A stretch of DNA of 64,000 bases, from contig CAVSBJ010000003.1 of assembly GCA_963726105.1 (NCBI GenBank), positions 1 through 64,000 on the forward strand. The letters are read 5' to 3'. The position numbers and the translations under genes were made by a program. The notes beneath the pieces were generated by a model. The model was not told the origin of the DNA. It saw only the letters and a program-made list of their open reading frames with translations, and ran no database searches. The number at the start of each line of letters is the position of its first letter. The stretch's first letter is position 1. Shown piece by piece: positions 6,883-15,735 of this stretch. The stretch comes from Roseiarcus sp963726105. Its GTDB lineage: Bacteria; Pseudomonadota; Alphaproteobacteria; Rhizobiales; Beijerinckiaceae.

Positions 6883-8868
6883 CTACTCTGCCGGTTGCGC
6901 GAGCGGGCGCGCGCCGGCTTTCGCCCTTGTGGCCACACCAAAGCGAAGGCGCCGGTCAGCGAGCGACAGCGCGCCGCCGAGCGCCATCGCGGCGCCGCCC
7001 AGCCAGATCAGCGTCACCAGAGGCTTCCAGTAGAGGCGGGCGGGCACCGAGCCGTCGGGCGCGGGGTCGGCGATCGAGACATAGATCTGGCCGAAATGAA
7101 GCGTCTTGAGGCCCGCCTGGGTCGTGCTCATCTCCCGCGCCGCGAACTGGCGCCGCGCCGGCTCGATCTGAGCGACAACCGTGTCGCCCGAGCGCACGGT
7201 CACCGACGCGAGTGTTTCCTTGTAGTTCGGCCCGACCCGTTCGCCGACCGAATTGAGACTGACCGAATAGGGGCCGACAATTGCGGGGACGCCCTTGTGC
7301 AGGGTCGCGATCGTCTCGGCGCCAAAGCCAAGGCCCGAGAGCCCGAGCAGCGTCACGCCCAAGCCAAAATGCGCGAGCGCCGCGCCGAAGAACGACAGAG
7401 GCAGGCCGAAGGTGCGCTTGAGCGCGACGCCGGCGGCAATCCCAGGTCGCCATGCGCGCGTGAAAACTTCGATCAGCGTGCCGATGATGACGAAGATCGC
7501 AAGCCCCATGGCGAGCGGCGCAAAAATAGGAGCGCCGCTGAGCCACGCGGCGCCAACGATCGCCGTCACGGCGCCGATGATGATGGCGAAGGCGAGTCTC
7601 TGCACCACGCCCAACAGGTCGCCGCGCTTCCACGCGAGCGAGAAGCCGAACGGCGCGGCAAAGCAGGCGGTGAGCAACAACACGCCGCAGGTGAGATTGA
7701 AGAAGGGCGCGCCGACGGTGATCTTCTCGCCCGTCAATTGCTCGAGCGCGAGCGGATAGAGGGTGCCGAACAGCACCGTCGCGCAGGCCGTGGTGAGCAG
7801 CAGATTGTTGACCACGAGCGCGCCCTCGCGCGAGACGGGAGCGAACAATCCGCCCTGTTTCAGCATCGGCGCGCGCCAGGCGAAGAGGGCGAACGACCCG
7901 CAAATGAACATCGCCAAAATCGCGAGGATGAAAACGCCGCGACGGGGATCGTTGGCAAAGGCGTGGACGGAGGTCAGCACGCCCGAGCGCACGAGAAAGG
8001 TGCCGAGCAGAGAAAAGGAAAAGGCGAGGATGGCGAGAAAGATCGTCCAGACTTTGAGCGCGTCGCGCTTCTCCATCACCGCGACCGAATGGACGAAGGC
8101 GGTGCCCGCGAGCCACGGCATGAGCGAGGCGTTCTCCACCGGGTCCCAGAACCAGAAGCCGCCCCAGCCGAGCGTGTAATAGGCCCAGAACGAGCCGGCG
8201 GCGATGCCGAGCGTGAGGAAGCTCCAGGCGACGAGCGTGAACGGCCGCACGAAGCGCGCCCAGGCCGCGTCGATGCGGCCCTCGATCAGCGCCGCGGCGG
8301 CGAACGAATAGACGATCGAGAAACCGACATAGCCGAGATAGAGCAGCGGCGGATGGATCGCGAGGCCGGGGTCCTGCAGAATTGGATTGAGGTCGCGCCC
8401 CTCGAACGGCGCCGGCGCGAGCCGCTCGAACGGGTTCGAGGTCAGGAGAATGAAGGCGAGGAAGGCGAGGTTGATCAGTCCCTGAACGGCGAGCGCGTCG
8501 GCGCGCAAGGCGCGCGGCAGGCTGCGCCCAAACATGGCGACGAGCGCGCCGAAGATCGCCAGAATGAAGACCCACAAGAGCATCGAGCCTTCGTGGTTTC
8601 CCCAGACACCCGAGATCTTGTAGATCGCGGGCATCGCCGCGTTCGAATTCTCGGCGACGTTGAGAACGGAAAAATCCGAGGTCAGGTGCGCATTAACGAG
8701 GGCTGCGAAAGCGACCGCGATCAGCGCGAGCTGGATCAGGGCGGCGTTGCGCCCGACGGTCATGAGCCCGATGTCGCCGACCCGCGCGCCCCAGAACGGG
8801 ATCACCGTCTGGGCGAGTGCGGCGGCAAACGCGAGCACAAGGGCAAAATGGCCGATCTCGACAATCAT
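6883..8868 (-). CDS. ccmF: Haem lyase CcmF, cytochrome c maturation
   Basis: A 661-residue, highly hydrophobic inner-membrane protein of normal family length. The tryptophan-rich WWD segment GGFWFWDPVENASLMPW is present. Conserved periplasmic-loop phrases are HNGS-like WGNHEGSMLLW and the QDPGLAIHPPLLYLGY motif with its haem-ligand histidine. CcmF takes haem from CcmE and, with CcmH and CcmI, attaches it to CxxCH cytochromes in the periplasm. Its ATG overlaps the ccmE stop (ATGA), indicating translational coupling. It would serve the nearby cytochrome c. Confidence 0.97.
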   Translation of the reverse strand: MIVEIGHFALVLAFAAALAQTVIPFWGARVGDIGLMTVGRNAALIQLALIAVAFAALVNAHLTSDFSVLNVAENSNAAMPAIYKISGVWGNHEGSMLLWVFILAIFGALVAMFGRSLPRALRADALAVQGLINLAFLAFILLTSNPFERLAPAPFEGRDLNPILQDPGLAIHPPLLYLGYVGFSIVYSFAAAALIEGRIDAAWARFVRPFTLVAWSFLTLGIAAGSFWAYYTLGWGGFWFWDPVENASLMPWLAGTAFVHSVAVMEKRDALKVWTIFLAILAFSFSLLGTFLVRSGVLTSVHAFANDPRRGVFILAILAMFICGSFALFAWRAPMLKQGGLFAPVSREGALVVNNLLLTTACATVLFGTLYPLALEQLTGEKITVGAPFFNLTCGVLLLTACFAAPFGFSLAWKRGDLLGVVQRLAFAIIIGAVTAIVGAAWLSGAPIFAPLAMGLAIFVIIGTLIEVFTRAWRPGIAAGVALKRTFGLPLSFFGAALAHFGLGVTLLGLSGLGFGAETIATLHKGVPAIVGPYSVSLNSVGERVGPNYKETLASVTVRSGDTVVAQIEPARRQFAAREMSTTQAGLKTLHFGQIYVSIADPAPDGSVPARLYWKPLVTLIWLGGAAMALGGALSLADRRLRFGVATRAKAGARPLAQPAE

Positions 8869-9317
8869 TGTGTAGCCGCCGTCGTTCCTTCCTGCCAGCG
8901 CCCCTGCTTTTTGAGCGCGTCGACCACCTCGCGCGGCATATAGCGCTCGTCATGTTTGGCGAGAATCGTCTCGGCCCGCATCTGACCCGGCGACGCAAGG
9001 ACGCCTTCGGCAACCACGCCCTGACCCTCGCGGAACAGGTCCGGCAGGAGGCCCTGATAGGCCACCTTAAGATCATGCGCGCCGTCGGTGAGGACGAACG
9101 CGACGTTCTGGTCCGCGGACTTCACGACCGAGCCTGTCTTCACGAGGCCGCCGATGCGCAGCCGCGCGCCCGGAGCGACCTCTTTTTGGGCGACTTCGGA
9201 CGGGCTGTAGAAGAACACGATGCTGTCGCTCAGCGCATAAAGCGAAAGTCCAGCCGCCGCGCCGACGACGGCGAGGGCTGCGGTAATGAGCGCAAGGCGG
9301 CGGCCGCGGCGAGTCAA
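8865..9317 (-). CDS. ccmE: Haem chaperone CcmE
   Basis: 150 residues: one N-terminal membrane anchor (residues 7-28) followed by the OB-fold haem chaperone domain. FFYSPSEVA, RIGGLVKTGSV and LPDLFREGQGVVAEG are CcmE signatures. The covalent haem-binding histidine is in AKHDERYMP, with the tyrosine four residues later. It probably starts at TTG 9317, which overlaps the ccmI stop; no ATG or GTG gives a complete anchor. It carries haem from the CcmABC complex to CcmF. Confidence 0.95.
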   Translation of the reverse strand: MTRRGRRLALITAALAVVGAAAGLSLYALSDSIVFFYSPSEVAQKEVAPGARLRIGGLVKTGSVVKSADQNVAFVLTDGAHDLKVAYQGLLPDLFREGQGVVAEGVLASPGQMRAETILAKHDERYMPREVVDALKKQGRWQEGTTAATQ

Positions 9318-10405
9318 TTGGCGTCTCCGAGGCCAAGGTTGCGCGCCAGCGCGTCGAGGCTGGCGACCGCGTTTGCGTCCGACGCCAGCGCTTTATGCGC
9401 GTCGATGAGCGCCGCCTTGGCCTTGTCGGCCTCATGCAGCACCGTATAGGCGCGAATAAGGCGCGACCACTCGTCGATGCTGCCGCCATTGCTGGCGAGC
9501 CGCGTGGCGAGTTTCGACACCATGCCCTCGATCATCGGCCGCTGCGCCTCGGGAATGGCGGCCGTGTCCGCCGCCGGCGCTGGCGCGCCGGTGAGCGTGG
9601 CCAGCCGCGCGTTCACCACGCTGCGCCAAGGCGCATCGGGCGGCGAGTCGGCGAGCAACGCCTGGTAGTCCCGGATCGCGTCCTCCTTCTTGCCGTCCTG
9701 CTCGGCGGCGAGCGCGACATAATAGCGCGCCTGCGGCTGGCCTGGCTGATCGGCGAGCGCCCGATCGAACGCCTGCCGCGCCTCGTCGGTCACGACGCCC
9801 CCGGCGGCGGCGACCAAGGCCTCGCCGTAAGCGGCCCGGCGTATCGGGTCTTCGCCAAGAATTCGCAGCGCCTCGGCATAGGCGTGGGCCGCGTCGGAAT
9901 AACGCTCGAGGCGCATGTAGACTGGCGCGATGACCGCCCAGCCCTTGCCATCGTCGGGCTCAGCGGTGAGCCGCGCTTCGACCGCCGCCACCGCCGCCTC
10001 GATCCCGCCATCCGTCTGCGGCGCGACCTTGCGGCTCGCCAACGGCTCGTCGGCCAGCATGGGTTGACCAAGGCGCGCATAGAGAGAAAAGGCGATCGCC
10101 GGCAGTCCGACCGCGATCAGCACTGCCGCCGCGAGACGCGTGCGCCGTACCGGCGCCGCCGCCTCGGAGGGGCCGGACGCCGCGGCGATCAGGCGGCGCG
10201 CGGCCTCGGCGCGGGCGCTCTCGGCCTCCCCTTGCGGCAGGAGGCCACGCTCGACATCGCGCCTGATTTCCTCGAGCTGCGCCTTATAGAACGCGGCTTC
10301 GTTCGCCGCCGGGTCCGCTTTCATGGGCGACGACGGGCGAAGCAGGGGCCAAAGCGCGGCGAGAACGGCAAGCGCCGCCATTCCCGCCAGGACGAACCAA
10401 ACCAT
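9314..10405 (-). CDS. ccmI: Cytochrome c biogenesis protein CcmI (CycH)
   Basis: 363 residues. The N-terminus has two membrane segments (MVWFVLAGMAALAVLAALWPLL and LAAAVLIAVGLPAIAFSLYAR) flanking a cytoplasmic helical loop. A periplasmic TPR-containing domain follows (DGKGWAVIAPVYMRLERYSDA, DQPGQPQARYYVALAAEQDGK). CcmI presents apocytochrome c to the haem lyase. It is the first gene of ccmI-ccmE-ccmF, with four-base overlaps between genes. This is the same order as rhizobial cycHJK. Confidence 0.93.
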   Translation of the reverse strand: MVWFVLAGMAALAVLAALWPLLRPSSPMKADPAANEAAFYKAQLEEIRRDVERGLLPQGEAESARAEAARRLIAAASGPSEAAAPVRRTRLAAAVLIAVGLPAIAFSLYARLGQPMLADEPLASRKVAPQTDGGIEAAVAAVEARLTAEPDDGKGWAVIAPVYMRLERYSDAAHAYAEALRILGEDPIRRAAYGEALVAAAGGVVTDEARQAFDRALADQPGQPQARYYVALAAEQDGKKEDAIRDYQALLADSPPDAPWRSVVNARLATLTGAPAPAADTAAIPEAQRPMIEGMVSKLATRLASNGGSIDEWSRLIRAYTVLHEADKAKAALIDAHKALASDANAVASLDALARNLGLGDAN

Positions 10406-10595
10406 TCATGAGCCTTAACGCGGCGTCAGGCGGCCGCTGGGTGAAGTCCGCGCTCTGTTATCGCAAAGCGAGGTTTAGGTCTCGTCAAAATAGGACAAGC
10501 AAGAGAAATGCGTGGCTTAGGCTTTCCGGATCGGCGCCTCGCAAGGCGAAATCCGGGGTCCTCGCGTGAGCAGCCACCGATCGGCCGCGATCGGA

Positions 10596-10870
10596 TCACC
10601 CGAGAGGCGCGCCGCCGTCCACCGGCAGAATGGCCCCGGTCATGACCGTCATGGTCGTTCCCACCGCGAGCCCGGCGCGGGCGACCTCCTCGGGCGCAAC
10701 GAGCCTGCGTCGCGGCATGCGGCCAGCCGAGCCGGGAATGACGCTTGTCGACCGCCGCGATCGCGTCCTTAAGCGCCGCGCTACCCGTGACTGGCATGCG
10801 CAGCGCCATGTGCCCGTCGCCCGGCAACTCGCAAGCATCGCTTCCGCAATGTCGCTGGCGGCATGGACTC
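10596..10870 (-). pseudogene. Short-chain dehydrogenase remnant with internal deletion
   Basis: Two pieces of an SDR enzyme survive in different frames. The upstream piece reads LPGDGHMALRMPVTGSAALK then DAIAAVDKRHSRL, matching the region before the NNAG motif. It is followed directly by RLVAPEEVARAGLAVG and MTGAILPVDGGAPLG, the classic SDR C-terminus, ending at 10596. The catalytic centre (Ser, YxxxK) is missing, so about half the gene has been lost and the frame shifted. It lies between ccmI and the 3-hydroxyacyl-CoA dehydrogenase gene. Confidence 0.6.
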
Positions 10871-10874
10871 GCCG

Positions 10875-11822
10875 TTATTTTGAGGGTTGCGAGCGGCGAT
10901 GCGCGACGAGAGCCATGAGCCGCCTATCCCGCCAAGCCGACCGTTCCCGAAGCTTGTCCTGCGCCAGCGCCGCGCGGCGCTCCGATCTCGCCCGCTCGAT
11001 CAGTTCGGGCGACCAGGGGCGCGGATTGGATCGCGATTGCGCGATCGAATGGTAGAGCGGCCCAAGCCGGCGGGCGTAGTCGTCGACGCCGCCCGGCGCG
11101 TTCAGGTCGATCGTCTCGAACGGCCCCATGAACGACCAGCGCAAGCCTAAGCCCTGCGAGACGCAGAGGTCGATGTCGGCGGCGCTCGCATAGCCCTCCT
11201 CGAACAAAGCCCAGGCTTCCATGAGGAGCACGCCCTGCAGGCGATTGAGGATGAAGCCCTCGATCTCCCGATTGACCACGATCGGCGCCTGGCCGACGGC
11301 CTCCATCACGGTGCGAAGCCAGGGCAGGATCGCCGGATCGGTCCAGGGCGCCGGAACGAGTTCGACCAGCGGCACGAGATGGGGCGGGTTCACGGGATGG
11401 GCGATGAGAAACCGCTCCCGGCGCGGCGCATGCTCGGTGAAGGCCGAAGCCGGAATGCCGGAGCTCGAACTGCCAACGACCGCGTCATCCCGGATCAGGG
11501 CGCCGATGGCCTCCGAGACAGCGCGCTTCTCGGGCACGCGCTCGAACACGGATTCCTGAACGTAGTCCACATCGGCGACCGCGGCGCTGAGGTCGTTCAC
11601 GACCGTCACGCGCGAGCAAATGGCGTCCACGCCGTCAACGAGGCCCGCTTTCGCCATGTCTTCGAGGCTCGCTCGAATCCGCGCCGCCGTCGTCCGCCGG
11701 ATGTCCTCGCTCGCGTCGAACGCGCGCACATTGACGCCCGCGCGCGCGAAAACGATGGCCCAGGCCGAGCCGACAAGGCCCGCGCCGACAATTCCGACCG
11801 TTTGCACCGAAGAGCCCGCCAT
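10875..11822 (-). CDS. 3-hydroxyacyl-CoA dehydrogenase family protein (lambda-crystallin/L-carnitine dehydrogenase-like)
   Basis: 315 residues from ATG 11822, which overlaps the stop of the upstream remnant by one base. A Rossmann NAD site GIVGAGLVGSAWA opens the protein. AHPVNPPHLVPLVELVP carries the catalytic histidine, and NREIEGFILNRLQ and LGLRWSFMGPFETIDLN are characteristic of the lambda-crystallin/carnitine dehydrogenase branch. It oxidises a beta-hydroxy acid or its CoA ester with NAD; the exact substrate is not decided by sequence. It sits between two degraded genes, so its former operon appears to have decayed. Confidence 0.85.
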   Translation of the reverse strand: MAGSSVQTVGIVGAGLVGSAWAIVFARAGVNVRAFDASEDIRRTTAARIRASLEDMAKAGLVDGVDAICSRVTVVNDLSAAVADVDYVQESVFERVPEKRAVSEAIGALIRDDAVVGSSSSGIPASAFTEHAPRRERFLIAHPVNPPHLVPLVELVPAPWTDPAILPWLRTVMEAVGQAPIVVNREIEGFILNRLQGVLLMEAWALFEEGYASAADIDLCVSQGLGLRWSFMGPFETIDLNAPGGVDDYARRLGPLYHSIAQSRSNPRPWSPELIERARSERRAALAQDKLRERSAWRDRRLMALVAHRRSQPSK

Positions 11823-12100
11823 CAACGCACCCGCGATTTTTCGCCGTCCGCGAGGCGGATCTCACTGAGCCGCAGGCCATCCGCCGTGATCCCCGAGGGC
11901 AACCTGTCCTTGAGCCGTACTACGTGGACGGGAATGACCCGGCGGGCCTCACAGGCCACGGACTCCATCATGTCCTCGGTCGCCACCACGAGATTCTCCC
12001 GACTTCCGACGGCGAGGCCGACGGGACCATACATCTGATCGACGTCAACGACCGGTCCGGGTCCCTAGACATTCTCGAACACATAGACAAGCGCGCCGGC
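11822..12100 (-). pseudogene. C-terminal remnant of an unidentified protein, possibly a metallo-beta-lactamase-fold hydrolase
   Basis: A frame of 70 codons opens at 12034 and ends at 11822. The same frame continues upstream through an in-frame TAG (12065-12067) with sensible protein (ALVYVFENV, stop, GPGPVVDVDQMYGPVG), so the stop is probably a mutation. The tail phrases RRVIPVH and GLRLSEIRLADGEKSRV recall the end of some MBL-fold lactonase-like proteins, but the match is from memory and weak. No metal-binding HxHxDH motif remains. It overlaps the next gene start by one base, as a former operon partner would. Confidence 0.4.
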
Positions 12101-12264
12101 GAGCGCTCAAGCGTCACTCGATTGCGCCTTCCCGTCATTGCGCACATACGAGGGCGCGCAATTGCAGCAGGACTGACGGAAGTCGACCATCGTCAAGCCG
12201 AGCTTGTCGCTGGAAGAGGCCGCAGAGGCGGCTCTCGGGGTCGGCGGTCAGGCCGGCAAGATCC

Positions 12265-12723
12265 TCAGCTCGTCATTTTCCAGCTTCCGTCGGACTGTTT
12301 GCAGCCGACGCCCCGGCCGTGGTTCGGCCGCCCGGCGACATAGACGGTCTGCGCGTAGGCGCGGCAGCCGTCGCCGGTCGCGGCGCCCGGCTCGACAAAG
12401 CCGAACACGCCCTTAGCCCCGCGCCATGAGCGCTTCTGTCCGGAATCGAGCGCGCCCACCTGCGCCTGCCACGCCGCCTGGCGGTCGTCATCCGTCAGCG
12501 ACGCGCCGACCGAGCCGCCGAGGACGCCGCCGAGCGCAGCGCCGGTCGGTATCGCCGGGGCGGGTATTCCTGCCGGCGCGGGCGCGACCGTCGACGTCGC
12601 GGCGCCGGCCGGGGTCGTCGAGCCGGTGACCGGCGGCGCGTCATTGGATCCGACGCTCTGACAGCCAGCAAGAACCATCGATCCAAGCGCGATGAAGAGA
12701 AGCCTTGACCGCATCGTTTTCAT
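12265..12723 (-). CDS. Surface lipoprotein, 17 kDa antigen-like
   Basis: A 152-residue protein with a lipoprotein signal peptide; the lipobox is LAGC with Cys21. After a Pro/Ala/Thr-rich spacer comes a glycine-zipper-like segment (ALGGVLGGSVGASL), then DDDRQAAWQAQVGALDSGQ and a C-terminal domain ending CKQSDGSWKM. The layout is typical of small alphaproteobacterial outer-membrane lipoproteins related to the rickettsial 17 kDa antigen. The role is probably envelope structure. No operon partner is evident. Confidence 0.75.
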   Translation of the reverse strand: MKTMRSRLLFIALGSMVLAGCQSVGSNDAPPVTGSTTPAGAATSTVAPAPAGIPAPAIPTGAALGGVLGGSVGASLTDDDRQAAWQAQVGALDSGQKRSWRGAKGVFGFVEPGAATGDGCRAYAQTVYVAGRPNHGRGVGCKQSDGSWKMTS

Positions 12724-12924
12724 TCTCCCGGGCTCGGTCTTTTGAGGTTCGTCAAAGGTGGCGTTGAATGCGCGCGCCTCACGCGCATGGCGGCGGCAAG
12801 ACTGCCCGCAAGCCTTCGATACGGCAATCGTCCCGCCCGCGCGAGCCGCAGTCCGGAAAAGGCCCTCAAGAGGGTCAGCGTTTTCCTCTGGCAGGTCGAC
12901 GGCGAACTCGGCGCCTTCGCGAAA

Positions 12925-15606
12925 TTATCGCAACCAGGGCGCTTCGTCGCCGCCTTCGACGTCGTAGCGCGCGATGGCCTCGGCGACGGACTCCCGACTC
13001 ACGCTTCCCTCCGCCACGAGCGCGCTCAGCGCCGCGACGACGATATGACCAGGGCTGACCTCAAAAAAGCTGCGAAGCGCCGCGCGCGTGTCGCTGCGGC
13101 CGAACCCGTCCGTGCCGAGCGCGGTGAAGGGCGCCTCGACGTAAGCGGCGATCAGTTGCGGGTAGGCGCGCACATAATCCGTTGCTGCGATGATGGGACT
13201 TGGCCCCGGAAGACAGCGGGCGACGTGGCTCTTCTCGGGGGCCGAGAGCGGATTCAGCCGGTTTCGCCGCTCGACCTCACGCGCGTCGCGCGCAAGCTCG
13301 GAAAAGCTCGTCGCGCTCCACACTTCGGAAGCGACGCCCCAGTCCGCCTCCAGCCGGCGGGCGGCCTCCAACACTTGCGGCAGAATGGCGCCCGAGCCGA
13401 GGAGCCTGATCGGAGCGGACGATCCCTCAGGCGCGCGGGCCTCGACGCGGTGCAAGCCCTTGATGATGTCGCCTTCGGCGCCCTCCGGCATCGAGGGCTG
13501 CGCGCAATTCTCGTTCATGGCCGTGACGTAGTAGAACTCGTCCTTCCCCTCCTCCATCATCGCGCGCGCGCCGTGGTCGAAGATGATGGCCACTTCATAG
13601 GCGAAGGCCGGATCATAGGCGCGGCAGTTGGGAATGGTCGCCGCGATCACATGGCTCGATCCATCCTGGTGCTGAAGCCCTTCGCCGCCAAGCGTTGTTC
13701 GCCCCGCGGTTGCGCCGATGAGGAAGCCGCGCGACCGCTGGTCGGCGGCGGCCCAGATCAGGTCGCCGACCCGCTGGAATCCGAACATCGAATAGAAAAT
13801 ATAAAAGGGAAGCATCGCGACATTGTGGACGCTGTAGGACGTGGCGGCGGAAACCCAGGACGAGATCGCGCCAGCCTCGGTGATGCCTTCTTCCAGCAAC
13901 TGTCCGTCGCGCGCTTCGCGATAATAGAGCATCGAGCCCGCGTCTTCGGGTTCGTAGAGCTGACCATGCGGCGAATAGATGCCAACCTGCCGGAACAGGT
14001 TCGCCATGCCGAACGTGCGCGCTTCGTCGGCAACGATGGGGACGATTCGCGGGCCGAGCGTTTTGTCTTTGAGGAGATTGCTGAAGAGGCGGACGGCGGC
14101 CATGGTCGTGGACATCGCCTTGCCCTCGGCTCGAAGAGCGAATTCCGCATAAGCCGTGAGCGGAGGCACGGCCACGCTTTCCGCGCTCCGGCGCCGCGCC
14201 GGCAGATAGCCGCCGAGAGCCTCGCGGCGGGCGCGAAGATAGCGAAGCTCGGCGCTGCTTTCGGCGGGCCGGTAAAATTCGAGCGCCGCCGTCTGTTCGT
14301 CGGTGAGGGGAAGGGCGAAGCGGTCGCGAAAAGCGATCAGCGCGTCGATATCGAGCTTCTTGGCCTGATGCGAGGTCATGCGGGATTCGCCCGCGCCGCC
14401 CATTCCATAACCCTTCTTCGTCTTGGCGAGGATAACGGTCGGCTTGTCCTTGGTCGCTCGCGCCGCTTCGAAGGCGGCGAAGAGTTTGCGAAGATCGTGA
14501 CCGCCACGCTTGAGCCCGTCGATGTCGCCATCCGACATATGAGCGACGAGCGCATGCACTTCAGGGTCTTCGTCAAAGAAGTGAAGGAGATTGTAGCCGC
14601 CGTCTCTTGCGCCCAGCGTCTGATACTTGCCGTCGACCGTGGCGGCGAATCGGCGAAGCAGCGCATGCTTTTTGTCGCGCGCGAACAGAGCGTCCCATTC
14701 CGAGCCCCACAGGACCTTGATGACGTTCCAGCCCGCGCCGCGGAACAGGCTCTCCAGTTCCGGAATGATCTGCCCGTTGCCGCGCACCGGCCCGTCGAGG
14801 CGCTGGAGATTGCAGTTGATGACGAAGGTCAGATTGTCGAGCCCTTCGCGCGCGGCGAGCGAAAGGCCCGCAATCAATTCGGGCTCGTCCATCTCGCCGT
14901 CCCCGAAAACGCCCCAGACATGTCGCGTCTCCGTGTTGGCGAGGCCGCGATGTTGCAGATAGCGAAGAAAGCGAGCCTGATAGATCGCGGTGATCGGACC
15001 GATGCCCATCGAGCCGGTCGGCGTCTGCCAGAAATCGGGCATGAGCCAGGGATGGGGATAGGAGCTCAGGCCGCCGCCGTTGACCTCCTGGCGGTATCGC
15101 TTCAGCTGCTCTACCGACAACCTGCCTTCAAGAAAGGCGCGCGCATAGACGCCTGGCGCCGAGTGCGGCTGGAAGAAGACAAGGTCGCCGTCGCCGGCGC
15201 CCGAGTCGGCGTGAAAGAAGTGATTGAAGCCCGTTTCAAAGATCTCGGCGGCGGAGGCGTAGCTCGCAATATGGCCGCCGAGATCGCCATAGGCCTTGTT
15301 GGCGCGAATGACCATGGCGAGCGCGTTCCAGCGGATGATGGCCGTGATCCGCTCCTCCATGGCGATATCGCCTGGAAAGGGAGGTTGCCGTTCGAGGGGG
15401 ATAGAGTTGCGGTAAGGCAGGTAGGGAGCGAGATCCGTTCCGACCCCGAGCTCCTTGGCCTTGCGGTCGAGGGCCGAGAGAAGGAACTCGGCCCGGTCCT
15501 CCCCGGCGGCTCGGACCACCGACTCGAGCGCAGCCAGCCATTCGGCCGTCTCCTCCGGATCGGTGTCTCCGGGGCGGTTTGCTTGTCCGACTTTCACGAA
15601 GTTCAT
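12925..15606 (-). CDS. aceE: Pyruvate dehydrogenase E1 component, homodimeric type
   Basis: About 893 residues of the AceE type (single-chain E1), not the two-chain PdhA/PdhB form common in alphaproteobacteria. The ThDP-binding GDGEMDEPE lies near residue 235, and NCNLQRLDGPVRGN follows. The middle domain has GKYQTLGARDGGYN, and the C-terminal half has QLYEPEDAGSMLYYREA and LGTDGFGRSDTR. It decarboxylates pyruvate and acetylates the E2 lipoyl domain. The ATG at 15606 is preferred; a TTG at 15618 is also in frame. No E2 or E3 gene is adjacent. An Lrp-type regulator is divergent upstream, with about 130 bases between the starts. Confidence 0.95.
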   Translation of the reverse strand: MNFVKVGQANRPGDTDPEETAEWLAALESVVRAAGEDRAEFLLSALDRKAKELGVGTDLAPYLPYRNSIPLERQPPFPGDIAMEERITAIIRWNALAMVIRANKAYGDLGGHIASYASAAEIFETGFNHFFHADSGAGDGDLVFFQPHSAPGVYARAFLEGRLSVEQLKRYRQEVNGGGLSSYPHPWLMPDFWQTPTGSMGIGPITAIYQARFLRYLQHRGLANTETRHVWGVFGDGEMDEPELIAGLSLAAREGLDNLTFVINCNLQRLDGPVRGNGQIIPELESLFRGAGWNVIKVLWGSEWDALFARDKKHALLRRFAATVDGKYQTLGARDGGYNLLHFFDEDPEVHALVAHMSDGDIDGLKRGGHDLRKLFAAFEAARATKDKPTVILAKTKKGYGMGGAGESRMTSHQAKKLDIDALIAFRDRFALPLTDEQTAALEFYRPAESSAELRYLRARREALGGYLPARRRSAESVAVPPLTAYAEFALRAEGKAMSTTMAAVRLFSNLLKDKTLGPRIVPIVADEARTFGMANLFRQVGIYSPHGQLYEPEDAGSMLYYREARDGQLLEEGITEAGAISSWVSAATSYSVHNVAMLPFYIFYSMFGFQRVGDLIWAAADQRSRGFLIGATAGRTTLGGEGLQHQDGSSHVIAATIPNCRAYDPAFAYEVAIIFDHGARAMMEEGKDEFYYVTAMNENCAQPSMPEGAEGDIIKGLHRVEARAPEGSSAPIRLLGSGAILPQVLEAARRLEADWGVASEVWSATSFSELARDAREVERRNRLNPLSAPEKSHVARCLPGPSPIIAATDYVRAYPQLIAAYVEAPFTALGTDGFGRSDTRAALRSFFEVSPGHIVVAALSALVAEGSVSRESVAEAIARYDVEGGDEAPWLR

Positions 15607-15735
15607 GGGCGCGACCAATCTCGATGGCGTTGCCGCAGTTTAGTGCTCGAGGCGCCGCAGACGGCGCCAAAGATGACTTGATCTGCAGAAAAATCAGCTC
15701 AAAATGCTGCCGAGTTCTCGCATTGAAGGCATAAA

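Noticed and set aside
6709..8943. Long open frame antisense to ccmF, rich in Arg, Glu and Gly
   Set aside because: It mirrors the GC-rich codon pattern of ccmF, has no domain-like sequence and no start context; ccmF is certain.
12742..15681. Very long open frame antisense to aceE
   Set aside because: Shadow of aceE third-position GC bias; the opposite strand carries all E1 motifs.
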